A model generated the notes under the pieces. It had not been told where the DNA came from and searched no databases. It saw nothing but the letters and a program-made list of their open reading frames with translations. A program made the position numbers and the translations under genes. From Agrobacterium vitis (GTDB lineage Bacteria; Pseudomonadota; Alphaproteobacteria; Rhizobiales; Rhizobiaceae), in NCBI RefSeq assembly GCF_014926405.1, contig NZ_JACXXJ020000005.1:2051001-2115000 (forward strand): a DNA stretch of 64,000 nt, read 5' to 3'. Below are positions 27,255 to 35,729 of the stretch, one piece after another. Position 1 is the stretch's first letter; each line of letters starts with the position of its first letter.

Positions 27255-28547
27255 ATGGCAAACGCGCTTGGGCTTGATTTCGGCACGACCAACACGGTCC
27301 TGGCACAGAGCATCGACGAGACCACCACCCATTCGGTGCAGTTCACCTCCATGGCCGGAACCACTGACAGCATGCGCACGGCGCTGTCCTTCATGAAGGA
27401 TGCCCAGCTTGGCGCGCGCGCCCTGAAGGTGGAGGCCGGGCAAGCTGCTATTCGCCAGTTCATCGACAATCCCGGCGATTGCCGTTTCCTGCAATCGATC
27501 AAGACCTTTGCCGCCTCGGCACTGTTTCAGGGTACGTTGGTCCATGCGCGACGGTTTCAGTTCGAAGACCTGATGGAAGTGTTCCTGAAACGGCTGGAAG
27601 CCTATGCTGGCAATGGCTGGCCTGCGAATGCCAGCCGCATCGTCGCGGGCCGGCCCGTGCATTTCGCCGGTGCCTCCCCCGATCCAGAGCTTGCCATGCG
27701 CCGCTACAACGAAGCGCTGACCCGGTTGGGCTTTCCGGAAATCCACTATGTCTATGAGCCGGTGGCCGCGGCCTTCTATTTCGCCCAGCACCTGACGACG
27801 GATGCCACGGTGCTGGTGGCCGACTTCGGCGGTGGCACCACCGACTATTCGCTGATCCGGTTCGAGCGCAAGGCAGGCGTATTGTCCGCAGTGCCGGTCG
27901 GCTATTCCGGCGTCGGATTGGCCGGCGACCAGTTCGATGCGCGGATCATCGAGCATCTGGTCGCCCCTGAAATCGGCAAGGGCAGCCAGTTCAAGAGTTT
28001 CGACAAGATCCTGGATATTCCGAGCAATTATTACACCAGTTTTTCGCGCTGGAACCAGCTGTCGGTGTTCAAGTCCTCCAAGGAATTCGCTGATCTGAAG
28101 CAATTGGTGCGCCAAAGCCTTTCCCCGGACAAACTGGAGCTGTTTATCGATCTGGTCGAGCATGACGAAGGCTATCCGCTCTACCAGGCGGTATCCTCCA
28201 CGAAAATGGCGCTGTCTGCGGCGGATGAAGCGGAATTCAACTTCTCGCCACTTGGCGCGGCCGGCCGCAAGACCGTCAAGCGCCAGGATTTCGAAAGCTG
28301 GATTGCCGACGATCTCACACGCATCGAATCGGCACTCGATGATGTTCTCACCCGGACAAACACCGAGGCAGGCGCCGTGGACAAGGTGTTTCTGACCGGC
28401 GGCACATCCTTCGTTCCGGCAGTGCGACGGATCTTCACTGAGCGCTTCAGCCAGGACCGAATCGAGAGCGGCGGCGAAATGGTATCGATTGCCCACGGAC
28501 TGGCGCTGATTGGCGATCGCGACGATATTGCTCTTTGGACCGCATAA
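27255..28547 (+). CDS. Hsp70-family ATPase-domain protein (YegD-like)
   Basis: A 430-residue actin/Hsp70-fold protein. It has phosphate-1 (ALGLDFGTTNTVLA), phosphate-2 (VLVADFGGGTTDYSLI) and adenosine (VFLTGGTSFVPAV) motifs but ends right after the ATPase domain, so it has no peptide-binding domain. E. coli YegD (about 450 residues) is built the same way and has no settled function. An insertion of ~100 residues between the phosphate-2 and adenosine motifs (NYYTSFSRWNQLSVFKSSKEF region) is helical. AGGGAG lies 8 nt upstream of ATG 27255. It is followed 58 nt later by the UDG-like gene. Confidence 0.88.
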   Translation: MANALGLDFGTTNTVLAQSIDETTTHSVQFTSMAGTTDSMRTALSFMKDAQLGARALKVEAGQAAIRQFIDNPGDCRFLQSIKTFAASALFQGTLVHARRFQFEDLMEVFLKRLEAYAGNGWPANASRIVAGRPVHFAGASPDPELAMRRYNEALTRLGFPEIHYVYEPVAAAFYFAQHLTTDATVLVADFGGGTTDYSLIRFERKAGVLSAVPVGYSGVGLAGDQFDARIIEHLVAPEIGKGSQFKSFDKILDIPSNYYTSFSRWNQLSVFKSSKEFADLKQLVRQSLSPDKLELFIDLVEHDEGYPLYQAVSSTKMALSAADEAEFNFSPLGAAGRKTVKRQDFESWIADDLTRIESALDDVLTRTNTEAGAVDKVFLTGGTSFVPAVRRIFTERFSQDRIESGGEMVSIAHGLALIGDRDDIALWTA

Positions 28548-28605
28548 CCGGGAGAAAATACGGTTTTCTGTTCCTTTCTGCCAATTGCTTGTCTAGAACA
28601 GACCA

Positions 28606-29502
28606 ATGATTACCGCTCAGGACATGACTGCCGCCGAACTTGCCGCCCTTCTGGCTTTTCACGCCGAAGCCGGGGTCGATTGGCTTGTGGAAGATGCGCC
28701 TGTTGACCGGATCGCACAATTTGCAGCAGAACGGCAGGCGCGGACCAGGGGTGCGCCACAACAGGCCCCAGTTCAGGCCCGGGACCAACGGACCTCAGAT
28801 CAGCGGATGGCGACCGCCCCTGTCGGTTCGCAGAATGGCCCTGCCCTCAACCGCGACCGCCCGGCGCCTCGGCCTGCTGCATCGACACCGCTTGCCATTC
28901 CCGATGAAACGGCAATCAACGACGCCCGGTTTGCCGCCGAGAGCGCTCGTTCGCTGGCTGAGTTGAAAGCGGCTTTGGAAGGATTTTCCAGCTGCAATCT
29001 GAAGACCAGTGCCCGCTCCACCATCTTTGCAGAAGGCCTCGCTGAGGCAGGCATCATGGTGATCGGCCCCATTCCGTCAGCCGATGACGATCGCGAAGGT
29101 CTGGCCTTTTCCGGCCGGACTGGCGCGCTTCTCGACCGGATGCTTGCTGCCATTGGCCTTCGTCGCGACGCGCTGCTATTGACCACCGCCATTCCCTGGC
29201 GCGGCCCTGGTGACCGCATGCCGACCCCGGCTGAAGCCGCCATCTGCCGACCCTTCATAGAGAGACAAATCGCACTGGCTGAACCGAAAGCCGTTCTCCT
29301 GCTCGGCAATTTCACCGCCCGGTTCTTCTTCGGTGGAACGGCGACAATCCATTCGATGCGCGGAGAGTGGCGTGACGTGGCCGCAGGCGGTCACGGCGTT
29401 GCGGCCATGGCAACCTTTCATCCGCAGGAATTGCTGCAAGCCCCGGCCACCAAGGCACTAGCCTGGCGAGATCTTCTCGCCTTCCGGCAGCGATTGGCTT
29501 GA
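28606..29502 (+). CDS. uracil-DNA glycosylase family 4-like protein lacking Fe-S cysteines
   Basis: A 298-residue protein. The first ~100 residues are Gln/Arg/Pro/Ala-rich and probably disordered; the rest matches the UDG family 4 fold: DDDREGLAFSGRTGALLDRML (active-site loop), TTAIPWRGPGDRMPTPAEAAICRPF, LLLGNFTARFFFGG and MATFHPQELLQAP. Family 4 enzymes hold a 4Fe-4S cluster with four cysteines; here only two cysteines exist in the whole protein (SSCNLK, AICRPF). The GE-A-PG motif is changed to GPIPSAD. Base-excision repair is the family role; activity in this divergent form is uncertain. The start at ATG 28606 has no strong ribosome site. Confidence 0.8.
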   Translation: MITAQDMTAAELAALLAFHAEAGVDWLVEDAPVDRIAQFAAERQARTRGAPQQAPVQARDQRTSDQRMATAPVGSQNGPALNRDRPAPRPAASTPLAIPDETAINDARFAAESARSLAELKAALEGFSSCNLKTSARSTIFAEGLAEAGIMVIGPIPSADDDREGLAFSGRTGALLDRMLAAIGLRRDALLLTTAIPWRGPGDRMPTPAEAAICRPFIERQIALAEPKAVLLLGNFTARFFFGGTATIHSMRGEWRDVAAGGHGVAAMATFHPQELLQAPATKALAWRDLLAFRQRLA

Positions 29503-29596
29503 CACACAGCTTGCGACGATTGCCGGTTGTTCGCTTTCTCAACGAACCCATGCGCAAACCGCATGGCAGTCATCATTTTAGAGCCATTGAATTTTC

Positions 29597-29615
29597 TATA
29601 TTGCAGTGCAATATA
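29597..29615. promoter_or_regulatory. 19-bp perfect palindrome upstream of two small ORFs
   Basis: TATATTGCA-G-TGCAATATA is perfectly symmetric and lies ~85 nt before the first small ORF. It is AT-rich and inside a promoter-like stretch, so it fits a dimeric regulator site. I do not recognise the motif with certainty. Confidence 0.55.
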
Positions 29616-29700
29616 TCCACTGTTGCAGGTGTTTGTCGGACATGAATGGTCGGCAATCGCCGCAAAGTCTTGGGAGGACCCTTTACAGGAACCAGGACGA

Positions 29701-29864
29701 TGAACCGGAAACGCATTACACGGCCAATCCATAGCAAGTTCGAAACAGTGCGCGGGCAAATCCGTTCGCTTAAGGGCCTGCATAGCTATTACCGCATGGG
29801 CTATGTCGCCTGCGAACAATTGGCCTCTACGGCCTGGATACGATTGGAAAGAGACATTCGATGA
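29701..29864 (+). CDS. small basic protein, first of a coupled pair, unknown function
   Basis: A 54-codon frame with start ATG 29701 and stop TGA 29862-29864, preceded by CAGGAACCAGGACG (AGGA about 4 nt upstream and a second AGGA further up). The product is basic (MNRKRITRPIHSKFETVRG at the N-terminus), with several aromatic residues and one Cys, and no membrane helix. Its stop overlaps the start of the next frame as ATGA, the usual sign of translational coupling. I do not recognise either protein. Confidence 0.5.
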
Positions 29865-30022
29865 CCCACAGTTTCGACGGGACAAAGGCCAGACGCCTCG
29901 CAATCCGCCCGATGCGGGCTATTCAACAGATCCACGCGGCGGTCAGCGCATCGCGCGATTTCAGCCGTTCCGCCCGCACCGACGGGGATGACACCGTGCT
30001 GCAGGCAGCCATTCCATTTTAA
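29861..30022 (+). CDS. small protein, second of a coupled pair, unknown function
   Basis: A 53-residue frame (MTHSFDGTKARRLAIRPMRA at the start, ending VLQAAIPF) that begins on the ATGA overlap with the first small ORF. A purine-rich GGAAAGAGAC lies 5-6 nt upstream. It is followed within 6 nt by a stem-loop, so the pair looks like a complete operon with palindrome, two ORFs and terminator. The middle is Arg/Ser-rich. No family recognised; could be a fortuitous frame, but the arrangement argues against it. Confidence 0.5.
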   Translation: MTHSFDGTKARRLAIRPMRAIQQIHAAVSASRDFSRSARTDGDDTVLQAAIPF

Positions 30023-30027
30023 AATGA

Positions 30028-30045
30028 TCCCGCTTGAAAGCGGGA
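30028..30045 (+). terminator. stem-loop after the small ORF pair
   Basis: TCCCGCTT and AAGCGGGA form a stem (7 bp with a 4-nt loop) followed by CGGCGGTTTT, 6 nt after the second small ORF's stop. On the other strand it may also end the regulator gene. Confidence 0.6.
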
Positions 30046-30103
30046 CGGCGGTTTTCATCTGGAATGGATTTTGACTGAAACATCCTTGGTTGCGGCGTCT
30101 CGT

Positions 30104-31033
30104 TCAGCATCCTCTGCTTGATACCGAACGCGCTGCCGCAATAGGTTCGTTTTGCGGATGTGCTTGCTCCACTCCTGCGGCCAGCATCACCTCTTTTTCA
30201 AAGACCGCATCGAGAATAGCTGATTTGCGCGCCAGCCAATCGCGATATTCCTGATAGAAGTCTGCCGCCAGCCAGATGTGGCTGGCCCGGCCCGATCCGT
30301 TACGGCGAATGCAGCCGTGCTGTTCGGCCTTTCTCAAAGCCCTTTGCAGATGAGTGCGTGACATGACGAAACGTTCTGCCATGGCCGGGATGTCAATTGT
30401 CCCCAAATCGTAGAAATCATCCTCAAGGACTGCATTGGGTGTGAGGGATATGAACCTATCCATCACCAGAGCACCACTTTCCGTCCAAAGAAACAGGCCG
30501 ATACGCTCACCTGGCTCGCGCCATTGCCGATCATCAAGGCACAGGCGCGCAAATTCCGGCTGAACCAGGAAAAGCAATTCTGGACGCTGCCGAAAGTGCT
30601 GCAATCGCTCACCACCATCGACATGATCGAGCACGGCGAGATTAACGCCAAGCCATCGCTGCATGGCGTCAATGCTGGCCTCGCTTGCCTCAAAACTGCG
30701 CGGGCGCTTGGCGCTGGCGGGGTGAAGGCGGATGAAGCGATAGGATAATAGTTGATCGACATAGGTCAGAACCGTATTGCGGCTGGCAATTTCGGTCTGG
30801 CAAATCCAGTCCACCAAGCCGCTGGCCGTCATTCCAGGACCGCTACTGCGTCCCGCCAGGTGATCCGCATAGAGCGCAAAGGCGGCTTGGGTCATCATCC
30901 AGCGCTGGTGCGAAACAAGCGCACGCGCCAATCGTGGCGTCTCATCGAACTGATCGCCGAACTGTGCCGCCATGACAGCTATCGCCTCGGCGAAGCGCCA
31001 GGAGGATGCAAGCGTTGCAACAGAAAGCGCCAT
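30104..31033 (-). CDS. putative winged-helix regulatory protein, orphan
   Basis: A 309-residue soluble protein with two segments that look like winged helices: ~70-125 (MTASGLVDWICQTEIASRNTVLTYVDQLLSYRFIR) and ~215-265 (TIDIPAMAERFVMSRTHLQRALRKAEQHGCIRR), each a helix-turn-helix followed by a basic wing-like stretch. This duplicated design resembles MarR/GntR-type DNA binding but I cannot name a family. ATG 31033, with GGGA 7 nt upstream, is preferred over TTG 31054. It stands alone in AT-rich surroundings, divergent from the MFS gene at 31672, which it may regulate (inference). Confidence 0.7.
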   Translation of the reverse strand: MALSVATLASSWRFAEAIAVMAAQFGDQFDETPRLARALVSHQRWMMTQAAFALYADHLAGRSSGPGMTASGLVDWICQTEIASRNTVLTYVDQLLSYRFIRLHPASAKRPRSFEASEASIDAMQRWLGVNLAVLDHVDGGERLQHFRQRPELLFLVQPEFARLCLDDRQWREPGERIGLFLWTESGALVMDRFISLTPNAVLEDDFYDLGTIDIPAMAERFVMSRTHLQRALRKAEQHGCIRRNGSGRASHIWLAADFYQEYRDWLARKSAILDAVFEKEVMLAAGVEQAHPQNEPIAAARSVSSRGC

Positions 31034-31671
31034 GGACAATCCCAAGTTCAGCAATACATGAATAAGGAAAGCAGCAAAAGCCTACACCCAGCGAGCCATC
31101 GCCACCTACATCATTAATTTTTTATTGATCATAACAACAAAACCCGCCCTATTGCCAATCAATTCTTGTGAGACCCATCACAATTGCCAGGAATACAAGG
31201 AGATGCTTAACCTAAAAATGATTGATACGGTCATGCCACTTGAAATAGTGTCATTTTTACAAAACCAACATTATCCAAACTACGTCATCCTCATCCAAAC
31301 GGCGCATGTCCGTCGTAGAGAGGCGATATTATACCATGTCACAGTCGACTTTGGAGCATCTTTTCACTACAGCATCCTTTATGGCTCCCTATCGCACGTA
31401 TCCCAGCACTCAGAGCAAGGACCTTTCCACGACGCGTAACACGGAAAACCACTGAAAATGGCTCTTCGTATTCCACTTTTGCGTATCTTAAGCCTCCGGT
31501 GCGTTTGAGGGATTCAAAATTCATACAAGGCGAGGATGCGTCAGCGTCTTCGATGCCTTGTTCTATAAAGCATGCTGTTGCCTGTCATATCTGCGGCATA
31601 ATCTTCGCCGTAAGTGGGTCCCAGTTAGAGTCGCTTCCCAGTCGCAGCCCCATTCCTGTTCGGACCATGCC
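31034..31671. other. AT-rich divergent intergenic region
   Basis: About 640 nt between the winged-helix gene and the MFS gene. The core 31100-31300 is AT-rich. A frame 31203-31439 on the plus strand lacks a well-placed ribosome site and family features. The interspersed repeat copy B sits at 31526. Probably the promoters of both genes plus repeat remnants. Confidence 0.5.
31526..31545. repeat. interspersed repeat unit, copy B
   Basis: CAAGGCGAGGATGCGTCAGC matches 19 of 20 bases with the sequence at 3594-3613. The preceding 30 bases are more loosely similar (TTTGAG then mixed A/T then CAAGGCGAGG). Both copies are in noncoding DNA. Confidence 0.5.
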
Positions 31672-32904
31672 ATGATTGCCAGTCTCGCCTCCATCGGCGC
31701 CCTCATGCTCTCAACCCTGCTGATGATGGCTGGATTCGGGCTGATGAATTACATGCTGCCAATCCGGGCGATTGCCGAGGGGTGGTCGACATTCACCATT
31801 TCAATCATCGCTACCGGTTATACATTTGGCTTCACCACATCCTGCGTCGTCACGCCTCGCCTGGTGCAGAAGGTGGGACATGTCCGGGTTTTTTCCGCCT
31901 TAATCACTCTCCTGACCATGTCTGTCCTACTCTGCGCCATCGTTGTCGACTGGCGGGCCTGGACCTTGTTCCGAGGCATTGCTGGCTTTGCCATTGCCGG
32001 CAGCTACCTGATCATCGAAAGCTGGCTGAATGAGCGCAGCAACAATGAAAACCGTGGCGGATTGTTTTCCATCTATATGATTTCCTGCCTGGTTGGCTCG
32101 ATTGGCGGTCAGTATATCGTGCCGCTTGGCGATCCAAGCCAGGTGACACTGTTCGTCGTCTGCGGATTGATTTTCTCCGCGGCTCTGTTTCCAACCGCTC
32201 TCTCCACCGCCCAATCGCCGGCACCACTGGCCCAGGCACGTTTCGACCTGAAGAAACTCTATATCCGCTCGCCCATTGCGTTTGTCGGTTCACTGCTGTC
32301 AGGCGCTCTATCGGGAACCTGGAGCAGTCTCGGCGCAGTTTACAGCCAACGGGTCGGTCTTTCGACGGCGGAAGGCGCTACCTTTCTGGCAGCCGTACTG
32401 GCCGGAGGCGCCATCGCGCAGATGCCGCTCGGGCGGCTGTCCGATCGCATGGACCGCCGCCGCGTTATGGTTGGCGCTGGCTTGTTCGGGGTGTTTTGCT
32501 GCGCGGTGATGATCATGCTGGGGGGAATTTCGCCATTGGCGCTCTATATCTGCGGCTTCTTTGTCGGCACCGTGCTTTATCCGGTCTATTCACTTAATGT
32601 CGCTCATGCCAATGATATGGCCGATCCCGATGAATATGTGACGATTTCCAGTGCCATCATGATTCTCTACGGCTTCGGCACCGTCACCGGTCCGCTGATA
32701 ACGGGCGCAATCATGCAGGGCGTCGGTCCCAACGGACTGCTATTCAGCCTCGCCATCAGCTTTCTTCTCTACGCAGGCTATGCAGCATGGCGGATGCGGC
32801 AGCGCAGCGCTGTCCCTGACCAGCCCGGCAAGACCGAGTTTCAGGCCTCCTCCATCCCGCTCCAGGGCACGGAAGCCGTCTCCAGCAAGATCACCGATCT
32901 CTAA
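31672..32904 (+). CDS. MFS transporter (YcaD-like)
   Basis: Twelve-helix major facilitator, 410 residues from ATG 31672. Helix 1-2 reads LMLSTLLMMAGFGLMNYMLPIRAIAEGWSTF; the loop 4-5 region LFRGIAGFAIAGSYLIIESWLNERSNNENRG and LGRLSDRMDRRRVMV (central MFS motif A) are typical of the YcaD group. The C-terminal tail of ~35 residues is polar. The frame is open back to 31558 but that extension is Arg/Cys-rich and unlike the family. It is divergent from the winged-helix gene and convergent with the DMT transporter. Substrate unknown. Confidence 0.85.
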   Translation: MIASLASIGALMLSTLLMMAGFGLMNYMLPIRAIAEGWSTFTISIIATGYTFGFTTSCVVTPRLVQKVGHVRVFSALITLLTMSVLLCAIVVDWRAWTLFRGIAGFAIAGSYLIIESWLNERSNNENRGGLFSIYMISCLVGSIGGQYIVPLGDPSQVTLFVVCGLIFSAALFPTALSTAQSPAPLAQARFDLKKLYIRSPIAFVGSLLSGALSGTWSSLGAVYSQRVGLSTAEGATFLAAVLAGGAIAQMPLGRLSDRMDRRRVMVGAGLFGVFCCAVMIMLGGISPLALYICGFFVGTVLYPVYSLNVAHANDMADPDEYVTISSAIMILYGFGTVTGPLITGAIMQGVGPNGLLFSLAISFLLYAGYAAWRMRQRSAVPDQPGKTEFQASSIPLQGTEAVSSKITDL

Positions 32905-32915
32905 CCCAATGCGGC

Positions 32916-33869
32916 TCAGGCGCCAGGAGTGGATGCCTTGCGCGCCGCACGGCGCTCGAGTCCCAATTGATGCTCGCGCAGGATGATGAAAATTCCCGCA
33001 CCCGCCACGATCAGCGTGCCAACCAGGGTGTGAATGCTCGGAAGATCGTCAAACAGCAGATAACCGATCAGCGAGCCAAACAGGATGGAGCTGTATTCGA
33101 ACGGCGCAATTGTCGAAATATCGGCATGGCGGTAGCTTTCCGTCAGCAAAATCTGGGCGAGGCCGCCGCAGATCCCCGCAAAGGCCAGGAGACCTAGCTG
33201 GCGGATGGAGAGATCGTTCCATCCGAATGGCAGACTGACAAGCGATATCAGCGCCGCGATGATCGAGAAATACAACACGATCGTGGCCGTTTTTTCTTCA
33301 CGAATGAGTTGGCGGACCTGCAACATCGCTGCGGCTCCAAGCGTAGCGGAGGCGAGCACGGCAAGCGTCCCCATGCCAACCTCGGAACCATAAAACCCGT
33401 CCTGCAACAGGGTCAGCTTCGGCCAGGAAATAATCACCACACCGACAAGGCCGATGGCAACCGCCGACCAGCGATAGAGCCTGACGGTCTCGCCCAGGAA
33501 AACCGCAGCAAACACCACGGCAATCAGCGGCATGGCATAACCGATGGCAATAGCATCCGGCATCGGCAGATGCACGAGGCCGTAAAAGCCGCAAGCCATG
33601 GCGGCGATGCCGATCAACCCGCGCTTCACGTGCCCAAACACATTAGCCGTTCTCAAGCCGGTCCTGATCTGTCCCAGGCAGGCAAGATAGGCCAGGATGG
33701 GGATGAGCGCGAAGGCGGAGCGATAGAAAGTGATCTGTCCTGCAGGCACGTCATCACCTGCCAGTTTGATCGCTGTCTGCATGGCAACAAAGACCGTAAC
33801 AGAGGCGACCTTGAACACAATGCCTCTGATCGGGCCTCTGATCGGACCCGCCGATACTTCACTGTTCAT
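32916..33869 (-). CDS. DMT-superfamily transporter (EamA domains)
   Basis: Ten-helix drug/metabolite transporter, 317 residues, with two EamA repeats: residues ~15-145 (ending RLYRWSAVAIGLVGVVIISWP) and ~165-300 (LAQILLTESYRHADISTIAPFEYSSILFGSLIGYLLFDDLPS). The N-terminus contains a short tandem GPIRGPIRG. The C-terminal tail is basic (ERRAARKAS). ATG 33869 has no strong ribosome site. It ends 11 nt from the MFS stop, convergent. EamA proteins export amino acids or metabolites or act in drug tolerance; substrate unknown. Confidence 0.87.
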   Translation of the reverse strand: MNSEVSAGPIRGPIRGIVFKVASVTVFVAMQTAIKLAGDDVPAGQITFYRSAFALIPILAYLACLGQIRTGLRTANVFGHVKRGLIGIAAMACGFYGLVHLPMPDAIAIGYAMPLIAVVFAAVFLGETVRLYRWSAVAIGLVGVVIISWPKLTLLQDGFYGSEVGMGTLAVLASATLGAAAMLQVRQLIREEKTATIVLYFSIIAALISLVSLPFGWNDLSIRQLGLLAFAGICGGLAQILLTESYRHADISTIAPFEYSSILFGSLIGYLLFDDLPSIHTLVGTLIVAGAGIFIILREHQLGLERRAARKASTPGA

Positions 33870-34292
33870 GACGCTGGACTCACAAGGCCGGCTGATATGC
33901 GGGCCATGACATCAGGGAGACGACCGGCCATGGGGTATCAGCCAGCACGTCAGATAACTCGACCATTGCCGATTCGGACCAACCGCGCAAGAACAAGGTC
34001 AGCATTTACGAACATTACCGCCTCGCAAACATGCGAAGCGCACTGTTGTTGGACAACCAAGAATACTGTCGCAACCATAAATAAAAATTACACAATTATT
34101 ATTTATAAATCATACACTTAACTCAAATCGACAAAAATCATTAATCTATCCTCGACAACAAATCGCACCCAAAAACAATAGATTTTAATTTATTATTACT
34201 TAACCAAGTCATGCGTTACTTTGTTGCAAAGCAATATATTATTTTTCTTCCCACTTTGGGTCATCGCGCCCCTGGCTTCAGGATTTATCGCC
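33870..34292. other. strongly AT-rich intergenic region
   Basis: About 420 nt upstream of both the DMT gene and the MCP/Cache gene. Bases 34075-34255 are markedly AT-rich compared with all coding DNA nearby, with runs such as TTATTATTTATAAATCATA. No gene, strong palindrome or known promoter consensus was identified. Confidence 0.5.
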
Positions 34293-35405
34293 ATGTCAAA
34301 TTCGCCAGCACCCCTCCGCCAGAACCGGGTCGTGAACGCAACGCCTCGCTCCATGCGGCTGATCACCGAAAGCATTGGCGGTGATCTCGAAACATTCAGC
34401 ATGAACAATACATTGGTGGTCAAGCAGATCCGCCTGCTGGCGATCAATGCCCTGATTGAAGCCGCGCGCGCCGGTGACACGGGCAAGGGCTTCGCGGTCG
34501 TGGCCAATGAAGTTCAGCGCCTGGCTCAAAGTGCAGCCGACATCGCCAAACAGTTCGAGGACAATGTCCTGAGCCGCATAAAGCTTGGCAGGGCCATGGC
34601 CGATGGTTTGGTTCAAGAAATGGAAGGTGTGCGGCTGACCGATCTCTGCCTGACGCTGGTGCAGTTCATCGTCCGCAATCTGTTCGAACGCACCGCCGAT
34701 GTCCGTTGGTGGGCGACAGACACCGCCCTGTGGTCGGCGTTGCAAAATCCAAACATCGAAAACTTCAACCATGCCTCGGAAAGGCTGGGCGTCATCAATC
34801 GGTTCTACACGGTCTATCTCGACCTGGTGATGACGGATGCCAGTGGCCGTGTCGTCGCCTCTGCCAATCCGCGCTACCGAAACAATCTTCAAAACAAGAA
34901 TTTTGCCCAGGAACCATGGGTCAAGGCCGCCGGTCAAACGAAAAGCGGCGACGACTATATTGTTGACGAGGTCAAAAAAAGCCCTCTGCATGACAACCGA
35001 GACACGCTGGTCTATGCAACCGGCATTCGGGCGGGAGGCCGTTCGGACGGCGAACTGCTAGGAATGCTTGGCGTCTATTTCGACTGGCAGGCCCAGGGTC
35101 AAGCCATTGTCGAAAAAGAAGCCAATCTGCCGCCGCATCTCGTCGACAAGACCCAGGTCATGCTGCTCGATGGTTCGATGAGGGTGATTGCCAGCTCCCA
35201 TCCGAGCCGGATCTACACCCATTTCCCGCTGCACAATAGCCAAGCAAACCAAAAAGGCAGTTACTATGATGACAGCGGAAACATCATCGCCTTTGCCAAA
35301 ACTCTTGGTTACGAAGACTATGACGGTCTTGGTTGGTACGGCGTGATTATTCAACAAACCGAGGCGGATCAGGATATTCGCGCAAAGCTTGATATCGGTC
35401 TGTGA
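34293..35405 (+). CDS. soluble protein with MCP-signalling fragment and C-terminal Cache-like sensor
   Basis: A 370-residue protein without membrane helices or signal peptide. Residues ~45-105 hold the tip-like part of a chemoreceptor signalling hairpin (INALIEAARAGDTGKGFAVVANEVQRLAQSAADIAKQF), close to the conserved MCP sequence. The C-terminal ~230 residues look like a dCache-type ligand domain (FYTVYLDLVMTDASGRVVASANP, FAQEPWVKAAGQ, GMLGVYFDWQAQGQAI, DGLGWYGVIIQQ). Sensor after signalling module reverses the usual receptor order. AGGA lies ~9 nt upstream of ATG 34293. It stands alone in AT-rich DNA. Possible role: cytoplasmic receptor-like input to chemotaxis or another pathway (inference). 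Confidence 0.75.
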   Translation: MSNSPAPLRQNRVVNATPRSMRLITESIGGDLETFSMNNTLVVKQIRLLAINALIEAARAGDTGKGFAVVANEVQRLAQSAADIAKQFEDNVLSRIKLGRAMADGLVQEMEGVRLTDLCLTLVQFIVRNLFERTADVRWWATDTALWSALQNPNIENFNHASERLGVINRFYTVYLDLVMTDASGRVVASANPRYRNNLQNKNFAQEPWVKAAGQTKSGDDYIVDEVKKSPLHDNRDTLVYATGIRAGGRSDGELLGMLGVYFDWQAQGQAIVEKEANLPPHLVDKTQVMLLDGSMRVIASSHPSRIYTHFPLHNSQANQKGSYYDDSGNIIAFAKTLGYEDYDGLGWYGVIIQQTEADQDIRAKLDIGL

Positions 35406-35729
35406 CCCAGGGCAATACCCCGGTGGTTCCAGCTGAGACCTGCCGGCACACCCAAAGCCAGACCTCGGCCCAGGATATTTCTCGAGCATTTCCAACAAAA
35501 GTACAATGCGGCTTTGGCAAACGGAAATCTTTGAAAACAATGAGATAGCTCATTTTTCTGTTTTCGTGAGACAAGGAAATGATCTGGTGCCATCAAGAAT
35601 AGACAATAATAGATCGGATTTTAGCAATCGTTCAGAAATTGATGTCATCATACCCATGAATTGCGCTGGCCCGTTCCATCGAAACGCTTGCGTATAGTCG
35701 ATTTGCAATAGGACGATCAGGATATATTG
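35406..35729. other. intergenic region before pepN
   Basis: 324 nt. A weak stem-loop (AATGAG, ATAG, CTCATT, then TTT) at 35539-35557 may end the MCP/Cache transcript. The remainder presumably holds the pepN promoter; no small gene is supported. Confidence 0.4.

Noticed and set aside
27216..28496. 426-codon antisense frame opposite the Hsp70-like gene
   Set aside because: The Hsp70 motifs are clear on the plus strand; this frame is a shadow.
31203..31439. Possible small gene in the AT-rich region before the MFS transporter
   Set aside because: No ribosome site at a proper distance, no recognisable features; kept as noncoding.
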